DNA of 64,000 nt from Aestuariivita sp. Its GTDB lineage: Bacteria > Pseudomonadota > Alphaproteobacteria > Rhodobacterales > Rhodobacteraceae. Under the pieces are notes generated by a model. The model was given only the letters and a program-made list of their open reading frames with translations, made no database searches and was not told where the DNA came from. The stretch covers positions 124,001 to 188,000 of the forward strand of contig NZ_JAAWWD010000003.1 in the NCBI RefSeq assembly GCF_021404545.1, written 5' to 3'. Both the position numbers and the translations under genes were made by a program. This document shows positions 40,131 to 49,623 of the stretch, one piece after another; the stretch's first letter is position 1, and every line of letters starts with the position of its first letter.

Positions 40131-41258
40131 TCACCCGGACCCAACTACGTTGTTGATGTAGTTATCGTAACCGACCATCGCGGCCTGCATCTCTTCAAAG
40201 TACGAGTGTCGGTTGTACACAGCCGCCACGCCGCTGATTGTCCCCGATACATGGTTCAGCAGCTTTTCGGTCACATGGATTGGTGTGCCAATCTTGGCGT
40301 GGATCGTTGCGAAGGTACGCCTGAGGTCATGTAGGGTGTACGGCCCGACCTCTTCCAGTCCTTCGTCAAAGCGGGCTTTGTGCCACGCAAATGTTGTGAA
40401 CGGTTTTTCAAAGTTGGTTGCCGCTGGGAACAGCAAGTCACCGGTATCTGGCAGCGCATCGATTTCCGCTTGGGCCTTAGGCGACAAAGGAAATCTGTGC
40501 TCTCGCTTGTTCTTTGCAAATCCTTCAGGAAACGTCGCCGAGCCGTCGATGATCCAGGAGCGGCGCATTTGCCCAACTTCCGTCCGGCGTTGGCCTGTGA
40601 GAATCAGAAGCATGAGTAGTGGTCCGAACGGAAAAGGTGTTTCTTCTGCCCGTCGATAGATTTGTCGTAACTCACCGTCGGTCAACACCCGGTTACGCTC
40701 ATGGGTCTTTTGCTTCATCGGCGGTACGACCGAGTGCTCAATGAGACCGTGTCGCACGCACCAGTTCATCATCGTCCTGATCGCGACAAAGGCATGTGAC
40801 TGTTCAGATGGGGTGGCGGACAGTCCAAAAATCACTTTCATGACCTGTTTGCGCTCAACGGACTGTATATCACCAACAAAGTTGAAGTGTCGGTCCAGTA
40901 GGCGCTTGTAGTCATTGTAGGTGCGGGGCTTGTTTCGGCGCGCGCTGTCTTCGAGGAAGCGCACTTTCGCCTCAGCGAACGAAATCGGCGCCGCGCTTAA
41001 AGGAAGCTGTCCATCTGCCTCTAGCCCACTTGCCGCTAGCAATTGCCTCGCTTGTTTTCGCGCATCAGCCAGAGACAGGCCTGGGTATCTACCCAACGTC
41101 TTGCGGCGGCGCTTCTCACCGAGCAGCACGATATATGACTTGCTGCGCGTCGAACATCGCACACCAAAGTTAGGCGTCAACTCATCCCAGTATGTTACCT
41201 GTCCACTCTCAGACAACGGCAGCTTTCGTACGGCTAGGTCGGTTAGGCGGGTACGCAT
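40131..41258 (-). CDS. Tyrosine integrase of the tRNA-Cys island (DUF4102-type N-term)
   Basis: VRCSTRSKSYIVLLGEKRRRKTLGRYPGLSLADARKQA; TGQRRTEVGQM; LHDLRRTFATIHAKIGTPIHVTEKLLNHVSG. Confidence 0.95.
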   Translation of the reverse strand: MRTRLTDLAVRKLPLSESGQVTYWDELTPNFGVRCSTRSKSYIVLLGEKRRRKTLGRYPGLSLADARKQARQLLAASGLEADGQLPLSAAPISFAEAKVRFLEDSARRNKPRTYNDYKRLLDRHFNFVGDIQSVERKQVMKVIFGLSATPSEQSHAFVAIRTMMNWCVRHGLIEHSVVPPMKQKTHERNRVLTDGELRQIYRRAEETPFPFGPLLMLLILTGQRRTEVGQMRRSWIIDGSATFPEGFAKNKREHRFPLSPKAQAEIDALPDTGDLLFPAATNFEKPFTTFAWHKARFDEGLEEVGPYTLHDLRRTFATIHAKIGTPIHVTEKLLNHVSGTISGVAAVYNRHSYFEEMQAAMVGYDNYINNVVGSG

Positions 41259-41259
41259 C

Positions 41260-41280
41260 TTAGGCTCATTTTAGGCTCAG
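41260..41280 (+). promoter_or_regulatory. Candidate integrase arm-type repeat, right end, just upstream of int
   Basis: ttaggctcattttaggctcag: two 11-bp-spaced copies of ttaggctca. Confidence 0.5.
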
Positions 41281-41396
41281 AAATCACAGGCGTATGGACG
41301 TTCTTCTATGTTCAACCATACACCGATTTCGCCCATATTTCCATAACTTTCATGCATTTAAGGGGCATTATGTTCAGCTATGACAGAGATACCGTA

Positions 41397-41444
41397 CGGA
41401 TTGCAAATCCGTGTACACCGGTTCGATTCCGGTACTCGCCTCCA
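41397..41444 (+). repeat. attR, partial tRNA-Cys copy
   Basis: Exact 48-bp copy of 9012-9059. Confidence 0.95.
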
Positions 41445-41525
41445 TATTTTTCAATGGGTTAGCCCACTTACCTTTGCCAGGGGTATCAACGTGGGTATCA
41501 GTTTCCCGTTCTGTGCTTGTTCTGT

Positions 41526-42545
41526 TCATTTGCGCTTTGCCGCAGCTTGACGTGCTCGCATGATCTGTCTCGCCTCCCCCGCATACTTGATAATCATCGC
41601 TTTCGACGTGTGACCGCTGTAACTGGCGATCTCGTCATCGGTGCATCCAGCCCACGCCAATTCCATCACACCGCGATAGCGCAGGGCGTGTTGATCGAAG
41701 GCCATCAGCCCCAGCCGTTTACGTTCGCGCACCATGACGCGCGCCATCGCGTGATAGTCCATCGCCGAGCCATCGGCCCGCGTCAGGATGTGCCGCGACG
41801 GGTGCGGTGCGAAGGCGAAATCAGCCTTGGCACGGTCCAGCGCGGCTTTGAGCGCCTTGGTGCAAGGAAGGTGCAGCGGCGTATCGGTCTTGTTCTGGCG
41901 CAGCTTGAGGGTTTCCCCGTCATAATCGCCCCATTGGAAGTCAACCCAATCGCCGGGGCGCTGGACACTGCCCACGCCAATCTCAAAGATCAGCAGCGGC
42001 AGTGCATCGCCTTCGGCGCGCATCTTGTCCACCGCCCAATTCGCCCAGGGCAAGTGTGGTTTCTGCCGAGCCTTTGGCACCTTGAGCGGCTCAATATCAA
42101 TCGCCGGGTTATCCTTGCGCCACCGCTTGCGGATCGCCAGTTTGGACAACATGCTGATCGCGGTCGGGATGTAGTTGGCAAACCGGACGCGGTGCCGATT
42201 CTTTTCCATCGCATCGTAAATGTCGGCTTGAGTAAGCCGCGCCACGTCCGCATGACCAATCTTGTCCTTGAGGTATTCAAAGACAGGCTCAAGGTCTTTG
42301 CGGTAGCGTGGCGAGAAATTGGCCCACCTGTCGGTTTCCCGCATGGCCTCGATCAGTGCGCCCCATGAGGTTTTCGCCGCAGCTTTCTTGCCGCTCACGA
42401 TCTCCCAATACTGACGGTCAAATTCGGCGGTGCCTTCGTCCGCCTCGATCCGGCCCAGATAGATCATCTTGCCGTTCATGTACTTGCGGACATACCACCG
42501 GCCAGCCGGATGCTGCCAAAGGAGTTTCTTGCGAGGCGTCACCAT
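41526..42545 (-). CDS. Phage-type tyrosine integrase
   Basis: YVRKYMNGKMIYLGRIEADEGTAEF...QHALRYRGVMELAWAGCTDDEIASYSGHTSKAMIIKYAG. Confidence 0.85.
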   Translation of the reverse strand: MVTPRKKLLWQHPAGRWYVRKYMNGKMIYLGRIEADEGTAEFDRQYWEIVSGKKAAAKTSWGALIEAMRETDRWANFSPRYRKDLEPVFEYLKDKIGHADVARLTQADIYDAMEKNRHRVRFANYIPTAISMLSKLAIRKRWRKDNPAIDIEPLKVPKARQKPHLPWANWAVDKMRAEGDALPLLIFEIGVGSVQRPGDWVDFQWGDYDGETLKLRQNKTDTPLHLPCTKALKAALDRAKADFAFAPHPSRHILTRADGSAMDYHAMARVMVRERKRLGLMAFDQHALRYRGVMELAWAGCTDDEIASYSGHTSKAMIIKYAGEARQIMRARQAAAKRK

Positions 42546-42745
42546 TCGATCACCCCGGCACCGTTAGCCAAATCACCAGACGCTATCGCGCGCAGTTGCT
42601 CCACGTCCCAACGCTCGAACCCGCCGATTTCGGCAGGCTTCGGCAAGACACCTTCATCCACCAACGCGCGAAAGTCGGCGGGCTTCATGTCCAGAAGTTT
42701 GGCGGCGCTGCGTTCTGCGACAAAAAGGGGTCTGTGATTAGACAT
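42539..42745 (-). CDS. Small AlpA/excisionase-like HTH protein
   Basis: LFVAERSAAKLLDMKPADFRALVDEGVLPKPAEIGGFERWDVEQLRAI; overlaps int start. Confidence 0.75.
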   Translation of the reverse strand: MSNHRPLFVAERSAAKLLDMKPADFRALVDEGVLPKPAEIGGFERWDVEQLRAIASGDLANGAGVIEW

Positions 42746-42756
42746 GGCAAATGCTC

Positions 42757-43302
42757 CTATGCCTTGGCCAAGGCGCGATATCTCTCATCCAATACTTCAA
42801 AGGGATGCAGGCCAAGGCGACGGCAAACTCTGCCAAAGACCTTCGATGCGTTTACCACAACAAAGCTATCCAGATCACCAATAGGACCACCCAGATAGCC
42901 CATAGCTTCATCAAGCGCCTGATTGCTGCGATTGTGGCAACCGATCCAATGTCCGATGCCGCCGACAATCATCAAAGTGTCGCCGTATTCTTGGTGCATC
43001 GGGAGCCCAGGGACCCGCAAGTGATCCATATCGTCAGTGCTTCCGAAGTGTGCGAAGTGAGGCGATTTGGCGAAAGCTTCCTTAGGGTTCATTCCTGCAT
43101 CGACCAGCGCTTTGGCAATCGCGAAGTCCATTACGTGTCGGAAGGTATAGCGGCGAGCCTTACCCTGCGCGCCGCCGCCTTCGGGCTGGTGGCTTTTTCC
43201 TGTAATGCAATATCGGGCGTTCCAAAGCTGAAACTTCTCCTTGGGAATGTCGCAGATCTGCGCGACTTGCGCCGTCGAAAACCTGAGTTCGTCCAGTTCC
43301 AT
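42757..43302 (-). CDS. MerR-like HTH regulator
   Basis: LRFSTAQVAQICDIPKEKFQLWNAR...ARRYTFRHVMDFAIAKALVDAGMNPKEA. Confidence 0.65.
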   Translation of the reverse strand: MELDELRFSTAQVAQICDIPKEKFQLWNARYCITGKSHQPEGGGAQGKARRYTFRHVMDFAIAKALVDAGMNPKEAFAKSPHFAHFGSTDDMDHLRVPGLPMHQEYGDTLMIVGGIGHWIGCHNRSNQALDEAMGYLGGPIGDLDSFVVVNASKVFGRVCRRLGLHPFEVLDERYRALAKA

Positions 43303-43316
43303 TTTCTCTATCCCTA

Positions 43317-43334
43317 AAATATCATGTGATATTT
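43317..43334. promoter_or_regulatory. Perfect dyad upstream of MerR-like gene
   Basis: aaatatca-tg-tgatattt. Confidence 0.55.
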
Positions 43335-43435
43335 ATTTGTGCCGCGTCACGCCACAGCTGTCAATTGTTTTGTCAAAGCTATTGGTTCAATGCACAAACA
43401 AGGCGCAACGGATCACTCCCAGTATAGGAAGGGGT

Positions 43436-43876
43436 TCACGCCTGATACGGCTCATGAAGCGGATGAAACTGGCGAGAAATGTCGCGTGCTCGGGTTATGG
43501 CGTCTTCAAGCTTATCTAAGCCCTCCAAACTGCGAATTGCCAACCAGTAGACGGCATCGCTCATCTGATCGCCATCCGCTAGGGCATTGTGCATGGCGAG
43601 TTGGCAGATAAGTTCCATTGCCGCTCTGGGTGCACAGCTCGGTTCGAGGATGTCTTTGGTGTCCTCAAGCGTTTGGTAAATGTCCGCCAGTGCTTTTCTA
43701 GGCTTCTTAGGTAGGCTCTGCTCATATCTTTCTTGCTGTTGACGCAGCGCCGTCACCTCGGCCAGATGAGTTTCAAAGACGCGGTTGTGAGCAAGTGCTT
43801 GCCCTTTCGTACGTCGGTTTTCCCAATATTGAACAGGACGAGGTTCACTGTTCGCGCGGGCGCGTTCTTTGGTCAT
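43436..43876 (-). CDS. Hypothetical protein
   Basis: Leftward gene from a divergent promoter shared with the XRE regulator. Confidence 0.55.
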   Translation of the reverse strand: MTKERARANSEPRPVQYWENRRTKGQALAHNRVFETHLAEVTALRQQQERYEQSLPKKPRKALADIYQTLEDTKDILEPSCAPRAAMELICQLAMHNALADGDQMSDAVYWLAIRSLEGLDKLEDAITRARDISRQFHPLHEPYQA

Positions 43877-43900
43877 TGTCTTGTTCTCCTTGTGTGGTAT

Positions 43901-43940
43901 TGTCCGGAACAGGACATAGCATGATGTCCTAAAGCGGACA
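43901..43940. promoter_or_regulatory. Paired operators TGTCC-N6-GGACA in a divergent promoter
   Basis: tgtccggaacaggaca (43901-43916) and tgtcctaaagcggaca (43925-43940). Confidence 0.7.
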
Positions 43941-43947
43941 GTGTTTT

Positions 43948-44175
43948 ATGACAACTTCTGATCAATTAAGAGCTGCGCGAGCGCTCAAAGCTATGTCGCA
44001 GAGGGAATTGGCGGACCTCATCGGCTCAACAACCAAAACGATAAGGCGCGCTGAGACTGGCACGGACACCGTGTCGCCCCAAACTATACAAGCGATCCGC
44101 GCCGCACTTGAGGCGAAGGGTGTCGAATTTATCGAGGCAAACGGCGGGGGTGCAGGCGTGAGGTTGAAAAAATGA
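43948..44175 (+). CDS. XRE-family repressor-like protein
   Basis: QLRAARALKAMSQRELADLIGSTTKTIRRAETGTDTVSPQTIQAIRAALEAKGVEFIEANGGGAGVRLKK. Confidence 0.85.
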   Translation: MTTSDQLRAARALKAMSQRELADLIGSTTKTIRRAETGTDTVSPQTIQAIRAALEAKGVEFIEANGGGAGVRLKK

Positions 44176-44396
44176 CTAAGGCCGAAGCCGAGCGTATCAT
44201 ACGATACAGCTGCCGCATGTTCGCCGAAGAGCGAGGCATACCGATGAATGGTTCCATCAGACCGAATTTCTATGAGTTTAAGAGTTGGTTGCTCAAGCGC
44301 CACCCCGACGCTCTGGATTTTCGCTGCCGTGGAGGCCCGATGTTCACGGCGCAAAAGTGGGTGGATCAGGAGTTTAATCGAGATCAGTTCAATTAG
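44172..44396 (+). CDS. Hypothetical protein coupled to XRE gene
   Basis: ATGA overlap; MTKAEAERIIRYSCRMFAEERGI. Confidence 0.55.
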   Translation: MTKAEAERIIRYSCRMFAEERGIPMNGSIRPNFYEFKSWLLKRHPDALDFRCRGGPMFTAQKWVDQEFNRDQFN

Positions 44397-44512
44397 ATTG
44401 CGCGCCGCGCCCGCTGGAGGTATGGGCCGCGCGCTGTCGGGGTTGTTGCGGCACTCACCGACTGAACCAGAATGCTATGGGGTGAGCAAAGGAGCCCCGA
44501 GGCGCATTCTGC

Positions 44513-45589
44513 CTATTCTTTCCAATCGACCATGCACATCGCGCCGGACACGTCACCGGGCGGGATGCCCGCTTTTTTCGCCTCGGCCAGCGTCTTGATG
44601 ATCGCCGACAGGGCACGGGCACGTCCGCCAGCGTCGAAGGCTTGCAAGGGCCGGATCGTGTCAATCGTCACCTCGGCCCCGAGCTTGGCGGTCGCTTCAT
44701 CCGCCAGCATCGCGGCGATGGGCTGCAAGGTCCAGATTGCGAGCTGGCGTTGCGCCTCGCGGATCACGGGGCCGGTGGCGGCGCGATTGAAGAATGACGG
44801 CAGGACGCCATAGGCCATGCCGATTCCCTTGCGCGCCGCTGCCAGCGTCTCGTCTGTCATGCTCTTGGACAAGTCCGGCGAAAGCTGATCGGGCTTCTGG
44901 CCGATGGTCGGGTTCATGCCCGCCGCCGTCGCCTGGGCGACACCCTCGATCACCAGCGTTGAGCCGCGCCGCCCTTTGAACGCGCCGCGCATGGTGGCCA
45001 TGTCGTCGGCGCCAGTATCGGGCAAGGGCACGATCTGGCTTCCCAGAGGGGCGTTCTCGAATGTCTCTGCAAGCGCGGCCTCGACCGCATGGAGCATCCC
45101 GCCTGTCAGGCTGGATCGGCGCAGCGGTGCGGTGCCGATCCATGGCGTCAGGTTGTCCACACCGATCCGCAGGTGCAGCACCTCGGCGGCAAGGGCGGTG
45201 ACAGTGCGCCCTCCCCCGGCCTCGGGGATGGACAGGCGATAGGCGCGCGGCTTCCCGTCGCGGGTGGTCACGTCCCAGTCCGTCGCCGAGACAAGGCCCA
45301 ACTCGGTGATCAGATAGACCGCCTCGCCGTTCAAAGCGATGCTTCGGGCGATCATCGCCATGGTTTGCCGGGTCAGCAGGTTGGTTCCGGTCACGTCCGC
45401 CATTGCGAACCCGCCTTCCCAAAGGCTGACGCAGCTCTGCACCGTCGCCGTCAGCTCGGCCACGCCGCGCCGCCCGCTGATGAAGCTGTCCCGCGCCGCC
45501 ATCACTTGCGCGGTGTATCCACCGCCGTTGGACCGCGCCTCGATCGGGCGCAGCTTGTTTATGATCCATTCCAGCATGGTCACCTCCAC
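44513..45589 (-). CDS. HK97-family phage portal protein
   Basis: NLLTRQTMAMIARSIALNGEAVYLI...LRIGVDNLTPWIGTAPLRRSSL; GMAYGVLPSFFNRAATGPVIREAQRQLAIWTLQPIAAML. Confidence 0.9.
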   Translation of the reverse strand: MEVTMLEWIINKLRPIEARSNGGGYTAQVMAARDSFISGRRGVAELTATVQSCVSLWEGGFAMADVTGTNLLTRQTMAMIARSIALNGEAVYLITELGLVSATDWDVTTRDGKPRAYRLSIPEAGGGRTVTALAAEVLHLRIGVDNLTPWIGTAPLRRSSLTGGMLHAVEAALAETFENAPLGSQIVPLPDTGADDMATMRGAFKGRRGSTLVIEGVAQATAAGMNPTIGQKPDQLSPDLSKSMTDETLAAARKGIGMAYGVLPSFFNRAATGPVIREAQRQLAIWTLQPIAAMLADEATAKLGAEVTIDTIRPLQAFDAGGRARALSAIIKTLAEAKKAGIPPGDVSGAMCMVDWKE

Positions 45590-46158
45590 CGGCTTGTGTT
45601 GTTGATCCGAATGAGCGCTCGGCGCACCGTAGGATGATAGGCCCAGTTCCGGGCCTCGATTTGAGCTTGTGGATAGGCGGGTTTCGTCACGGCGCTGATT
45701 TCGATCAGGTCAGCCGCTCGGACTGTGCGCAGGATTGCGTTGCCGCGTTCCTCTACCGTCTCGCCGCCTGGTCGGACGCGGAAGCCGGGTGACAGGCCCC
45801 GCACCAGCCCGGCCGCATGGGCGGACAGGAAGTCCCGCACATAACTGACCTGCTCCATGTCGGCGCTGATCGTCGCGTCAACGGTAAGGGCGTCATCGGT
45901 TTCAGTCAGTGTCAGAGTGCCAGCGGAACGTGACGCCAGCGGCTTGTTGAAGTCGTGACCGGCCAGAAAATGCACGTCCTCGCCGCGTTCCAGCCGATCC
46001 GCGAAGGCACGGGCTGCGATCATCTCACGACGCTCACGCCCTGCCCCCATGCGTTCGGCCAACACAGTTTCCCGGCCATATGGGAAAGTTGCCCGAAGGC
46101 GGGTTTCCCCGCCCTCGGTGCGCAGCTCCAGGCTGCCGACATGAGCGCCCCAGAGCAT
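45580..46158 (-). CDS. HK97-family prohead protease
   Basis: RREMIAARAFADRLERGEDVHFLAGHDFNKPLASRSAGTLTLTETDDAL...EISAVTKPAYPQAQIEAR; start trimmed to MLWGAHV. Confidence 0.9.
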   Translation of the reverse strand: MLWGAHVGSLELRTEGGETRLRATFPYGRETVLAERMGAGRERREMIAARAFADRLERGEDVHFLAGHDFNKPLASRSAGTLTLTETDDALTVDATISADMEQVSYVRDFLSAHAAGLVRGLSPGFRVRPGGETVEERGNAILRTVRAADLIEISAVTKPAYPQAQIEARNWAYHPTVRRALIRINNTSRWR

Positions 46159-47426
46159 TAGGCTGCCAGCTCCAGGCCGGTCAGCAGTTCGAGCTGGGCT
46201 GGGCGCGCTTCCGTCACGTCCATCGTCGCAAGGGCAGTGATCCGCAGCCCGCCGGACTGTGCATCGCTGTAGGGGTCGCGGATCATGTCCACCGCGCCCC
46301 ATGCGCCAATGAAGATCGGAGCCACCCCGCCCGCTGCGGTGGTCAACAGCGAAGACGTGGCCTCGGGGATGCCGGACGGCGCGGCGAGCGCGTTGTTCGT
46401 CATGGCGATGTTGGCCGAGGGCAGGTTTTTCACCAACCGGTCCCATTCGGACACCGCTGTGCCGCTGATCAGAACGCTGTCCAGATAGTCCCAAAGTTCG
46501 GGGCGGATCAGTGCCCGCACCGCGTCCGGCGAACCGGCGGCATTGGCGGTCATGAACCGGGTGACTGCCGAGCGGAACGCGCCCCAGCTCGCCAGTGCAT
46601 CCACCGCCGTGGACGTGATGCCGTACGTCGCAGCACCGGTGATGACTCCGAGCGGTTGGCCGTTGGCCCCGGTGCCGAGGAATGCCGCCTGATCCATCGC
46701 CGCGCCCATTGCCCCGCTCATATCGCGCCGCACCGCCTGTTCCAGCGCCGCGCCGGACTGTTTCAGCGTCTTGCGGGTGATGCGCATCTGAATGCCGAGG
46801 TTGTGATCCGGCGACATGGCGCGGTCGGTGGTGGCATAGGTGGTCGGCCCAGCCACGTTGGCCGTCTCGCCGTCCGCCCAGCCTGCTGTGACCGCCGAGG
46901 TAGTCACCGGCCACTCCACAGCGCCCGCGTCGATGCTGATCATCTGCGCCCCCATGCGTGCCGCCACGCTGTCCGGGAACAGGCGGTCGAAGATGGGGCG
47001 GGTCTGGATCGGGTTGGGGGTGCCGCTGGCAACCGTCTCACCGGCCCGGACTTCCAGCGCCTGCCACGGCACGGGAATGCCCCGGAAACCGCCCGAGTTG
47101 CGCAACTCGGTCACGATCTCCGCCGTCTGGCCGTCCAGTTGCCGCCCTTCATCGAGGGCCAGCGCGACCTGGCGCATCTCGAAACCGGCCATCAGCTCGG
47201 CCCATTCCTGGGCGGAGCGGGTCTCAAGCTCGTCGCCCGCGTCCCGGCGTTCGGTATCCTCGGCAATCAGGGCTGCACGATAGCGGGTTTCGTTGGAACG
47301 GTATTCCCGGTCCAGTTCGTCCATCTGCCGGACTTCATCCTCGGATGGGGCTTCCTTACCCGCCAGCTCGGCGAGGTTCTGGCGGATTTCGCTTTGCCGC
47401 CGGGCGATCTTCACAGATTCGAGCAT
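46158..47426 (-). CDS. HK97-family major capsid protein
   Basis: N-term coiled-coil delta-like region; IQMRITRKTLKQSGAALEQAVRRDMSGAMGAAMDQAAFLGTGANGQPLGVI. Confidence 0.92.
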   Translation of the reverse strand: MLESVKIARRQSEIRQNLAELAGKEAPSEDEVRQMDELDREYRSNETRYRAALIAEDTERRDAGDELETRSAQEWAELMAGFEMRQVALALDEGRQLDGQTAEIVTELRNSGGFRGIPVPWQALEVRAGETVASGTPNPIQTRPIFDRLFPDSVAARMGAQMISIDAGAVEWPVTTSAVTAGWADGETANVAGPTTYATTDRAMSPDHNLGIQMRITRKTLKQSGAALEQAVRRDMSGAMGAAMDQAAFLGTGANGQPLGVITGAATYGITSTAVDALASWGAFRSAVTRFMTANAAGSPDAVRALIRPELWDYLDSVLISGTAVSEWDRLVKNLPSANIAMTNNALAAPSGIPEATSSLLTTAAGGVAPIFIGAWGAVDMIRDPYSDAQSGGLRITALATMDVTEARPAQLELLTGLELAA

Positions 47427-47429
47427 GGT

Positions 47430-47765
47430 TTATCCTTTCTGCTCAATAGGGGTGCCGGGTCGCTCAAGCGCCTCGACTGCTTCCCGCCAGTTTTGGCGGT
47501 CCTCTCGGGGCGGGGGATGCCCGCACTCGATCCTTGTCTTTCGGGTGTGGCAACCGGGGCAAAGCGCCTGAAGGTTGCGCGGCTCATAGGACAGCTCGGG
47601 GTGCGTCCTGACCGGTTTGACGTGATCCACTTCCAGCCGCCCGCCGCAGCCACATGAGCGGCAGCGGTAACGGTCGCGTTCGAGGATCTCCGCGCGAAGT
47701 ACCTTCCAGCGTTTCGTGCGGGTGACGTGCCGCGAATGCCGTTTATGTTCCTTGCGGATGCTCAT
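47430..47765 (-). CDS. HNH endonuclease
   Basis: ILERDRYRCRSCGCGGRLEVDHVKPVRTHPELSYEPRNLQALCPGCHTRKT. Confidence 0.92.
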   Translation of the reverse strand: MSIRKEHKRHSRHVTRTKRWKVLRAEILERDRYRCRSCGCGGRLEVDHVKPVRTHPELSYEPRNLQALCPGCHTRKTRIECGHPPPREDRQNWREAVEALERPGTPIEQKG

Positions 47766-47869
47766 GGGATTTGATCCGTCTGGGCGGTGTTTTCGAGAAA
47801 AGCGCCGCTGCCTAGGACTACCTTGACGCCGCCGATTTCGTAGGTGATGCCCTCGTGGTTCAAAACCAT
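47762..47869 (-). CDS. 35-aa phage small protein
   Basis: MVLNHEGITYEIGGVKVVLGSGAFLENTAQTDQIP; overlaps terL end and HNH start. Confidence 0.5.
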   Translation of the reverse strand: MVLNHEGITYEIGGVKVVLGSGAFLENTAQTDQIP

Positions 47870-49563
47870 TGCATCCTCGCTTTCGCTTTGGGTTGTGCTG
47901 TGATCCGCGCTCCTTGCGCGACGGCCAGAACCGATGCCGCCGCGGCGTCGATCCGGCCCGTAGATCGGGCCTTCGCAATCTTGATGTTGTTCGCCGGGTC
48001 GCGCAGGCACACCGTGTCCGCAAAGGCCGAGCGCAGAAGCAGGGACGGCTTGGCCTTCACCAGCCCGTCAAAGGCGGCGCGACGGAACCGTTCCGCATCC
48101 TCGCCACGGTCCCGGAAGCCCTGACCGCGCCAGACCAGCGGCGCGCGGATGCCCGCCCGGCTGATCGCTTCACCCAGCTCGGCCTGCTTGTAGCGGTCCA
48201 TGGTGATCGCGATGACGGGCTGATCCTCGACATGGCGCATCACCTCGACCAGCCACGGGGCCACCGGCACGGTCTTGTCGCCGAGAACCGAAAGCTCCCC
48301 CCGGTCGTGCATCTCGACATAGCGACCGGCCACGCCGTCCGTCTGGCCGCGATCCAAGAGGCTGGGCATGGACGGGAAGGTGCCAAGACACTCAAGCCGC
48401 CCCGTCTCGGGCCAGTAGAACGCCGCCGCCGTCATCGAGGCCGAACCGCCGAGGTCGATCCCGATCACAACACCGCCTTCGCGGGATGGCAGCGCCGAGG
48501 TTTCGCAGCCGAGCCATTCGTCCAGGGTGATCAGCAGGTCACGCGATTCCCCGGATACACGCTCATTGCGGTTGTAGAGCCGGAAGCTGGTGAGGCTGGA
48601 ACCGCCCCGCGCAATGGCCCGCTTCGCTTGCGCTTCCAGCCATTCCAGCGAACCGCCGATGCCATGAGGCGCGCCGGGGTTGGCGATCAAAAGGCTTTCC
48701 GCGTCATCGGCTGGCAGGCCGGGCGCGGGCCGATGCTCTTGAACGTATGAGCCGGGCGACGGATCGTCGATCCACCGGGAAAAGGGGTGCGTGTCGTCGC
48801 TGGCGCTGGTGCTGATCAGGAAAGCCCGGCCCTCGCGCTTGCCCAGACCGGACAGCAGCGCGTGTTCCAGCTCGTCGCCGCGATCAAGGGCCCAGTGCCC
48901 GCGCTCGTCAAGGATTGCCATCGTCGGTGCGCCGCCGAGGGCCGATTTACCGTCCGCCGCGATCACGCGAAGGACATGCCCGCCACCGTCGCCCTCAAAT
49001 TCGATTTCGAGGCGCGGGGCCCGGCGGTAGATCAGGCGGCGCTGCACCTCAAGCGGCAGGGTGGCGGCAAACCCGGCCACGAAGTCCCAGATAATGCGCC
49101 CCTGATCGCGGGTCCGCGCGGCTGCGATGATCTCGCGCCGGGGCTGTCGGTCCCAGACGCCAACAAGACCGCCGAGCGCAAGTCCCGCCGTGATCGCGGA
49201 TTTGCCGTTGCCGCGCCCGATGCTGAGAATGGCGTTGGCGGTCGTGTCAGCCATCGCGCCTTCGATGAATTGGCGCTGAAAGGGGGCGAGCGTGACAGGC
49301 TTTCCGGCGTTCGGTCCCTCGGGAATTTGCAGGCTATGCATGAATTGCATAGCTCGATCTGCCGGGGCCGCGTTTTCCGCCTCTGCGCCGGGCGCGAAAA
49401 TTGAGGAGTTAGACACACGGTTACCCGTATTTGCCAAAGTCGCGGCATTGGGACCAGATGCAAAGAGGTCAGCCTGTTGATGATCGGAACGACGCGGTGC
49501 AGGCGAAAGGATCGAACCATCCGCCTTGCGCCATGATCTTGCTTTCTTCGCTGCCTCTGTCAT
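47860..49563 (-). CDS. Phage terminase large subunit
   Basis: AMQFMHSLQIPEGPNAGKPVTLAPFQRQFIEGAM; ILSIGRGNGKSAITAGLAL; VVIGIDLGGSASMTAA; start set at MTEAAKK. Confidence 0.92.
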   Translation of the reverse strand: MTEAAKKARSWRKADGSILSPAPRRSDHQQADLFASGPNAATLANTGNRVSNSSIFAPGAEAENAAPADRAMQFMHSLQIPEGPNAGKPVTLAPFQRQFIEGAMADTTANAILSIGRGNGKSAITAGLALGGLVGVWDRQPRREIIAAARTRDQGRIIWDFVAGFAATLPLEVQRRLIYRRAPRLEIEFEGDGGGHVLRVIAADGKSALGGAPTMAILDERGHWALDRGDELEHALLSGLGKREGRAFLISTSASDDTHPFSRWIDDPSPGSYVQEHRPAPGLPADDAESLLIANPGAPHGIGGSLEWLEAQAKRAIARGGSSLTSFRLYNRNERVSGESRDLLITLDEWLGCETSALPSREGGVVIGIDLGGSASMTAAAFYWPETGRLECLGTFPSMPSLLDRGQTDGVAGRYVEMHDRGELSVLGDKTVPVAPWLVEVMRHVEDQPVIAITMDRYKQAELGEAISRAGIRAPLVWRGQGFRDRGEDAERFRRAAFDGLVKAKPSLLLRSAFADTVCLRDPANNIKIAKARSTGRIDAAAASVLAVAQGARITAQPKAKARMQWF

Positions 49564-49623
49564 CGTGTTCACTCTCGCGTGTCTCTTTTCGTTCAATCGT
49601 TGCTCACTTGGCCCTCTGCTCAC

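Larger units (their letters stand above)
9012..41444. mobile_element. Integrative island in tRNA-Cys (~32.4 kb)
   Basis: 48-bp identical direct repeats at both ends, tyrosine integrase adjacent to the right repeat, accessory cargo. Confidence 0.95.

Noticed and set aside
41397-41444. Second functional tRNA-Cys gene
   Set aside because: Only the 3' part (from the anticodon arm) is present; the 5' acceptor and D-arm are missing.
46080-47657. 525-aa plus-strand ORF
   Set aside because: Antisense to capsid and protease genes.
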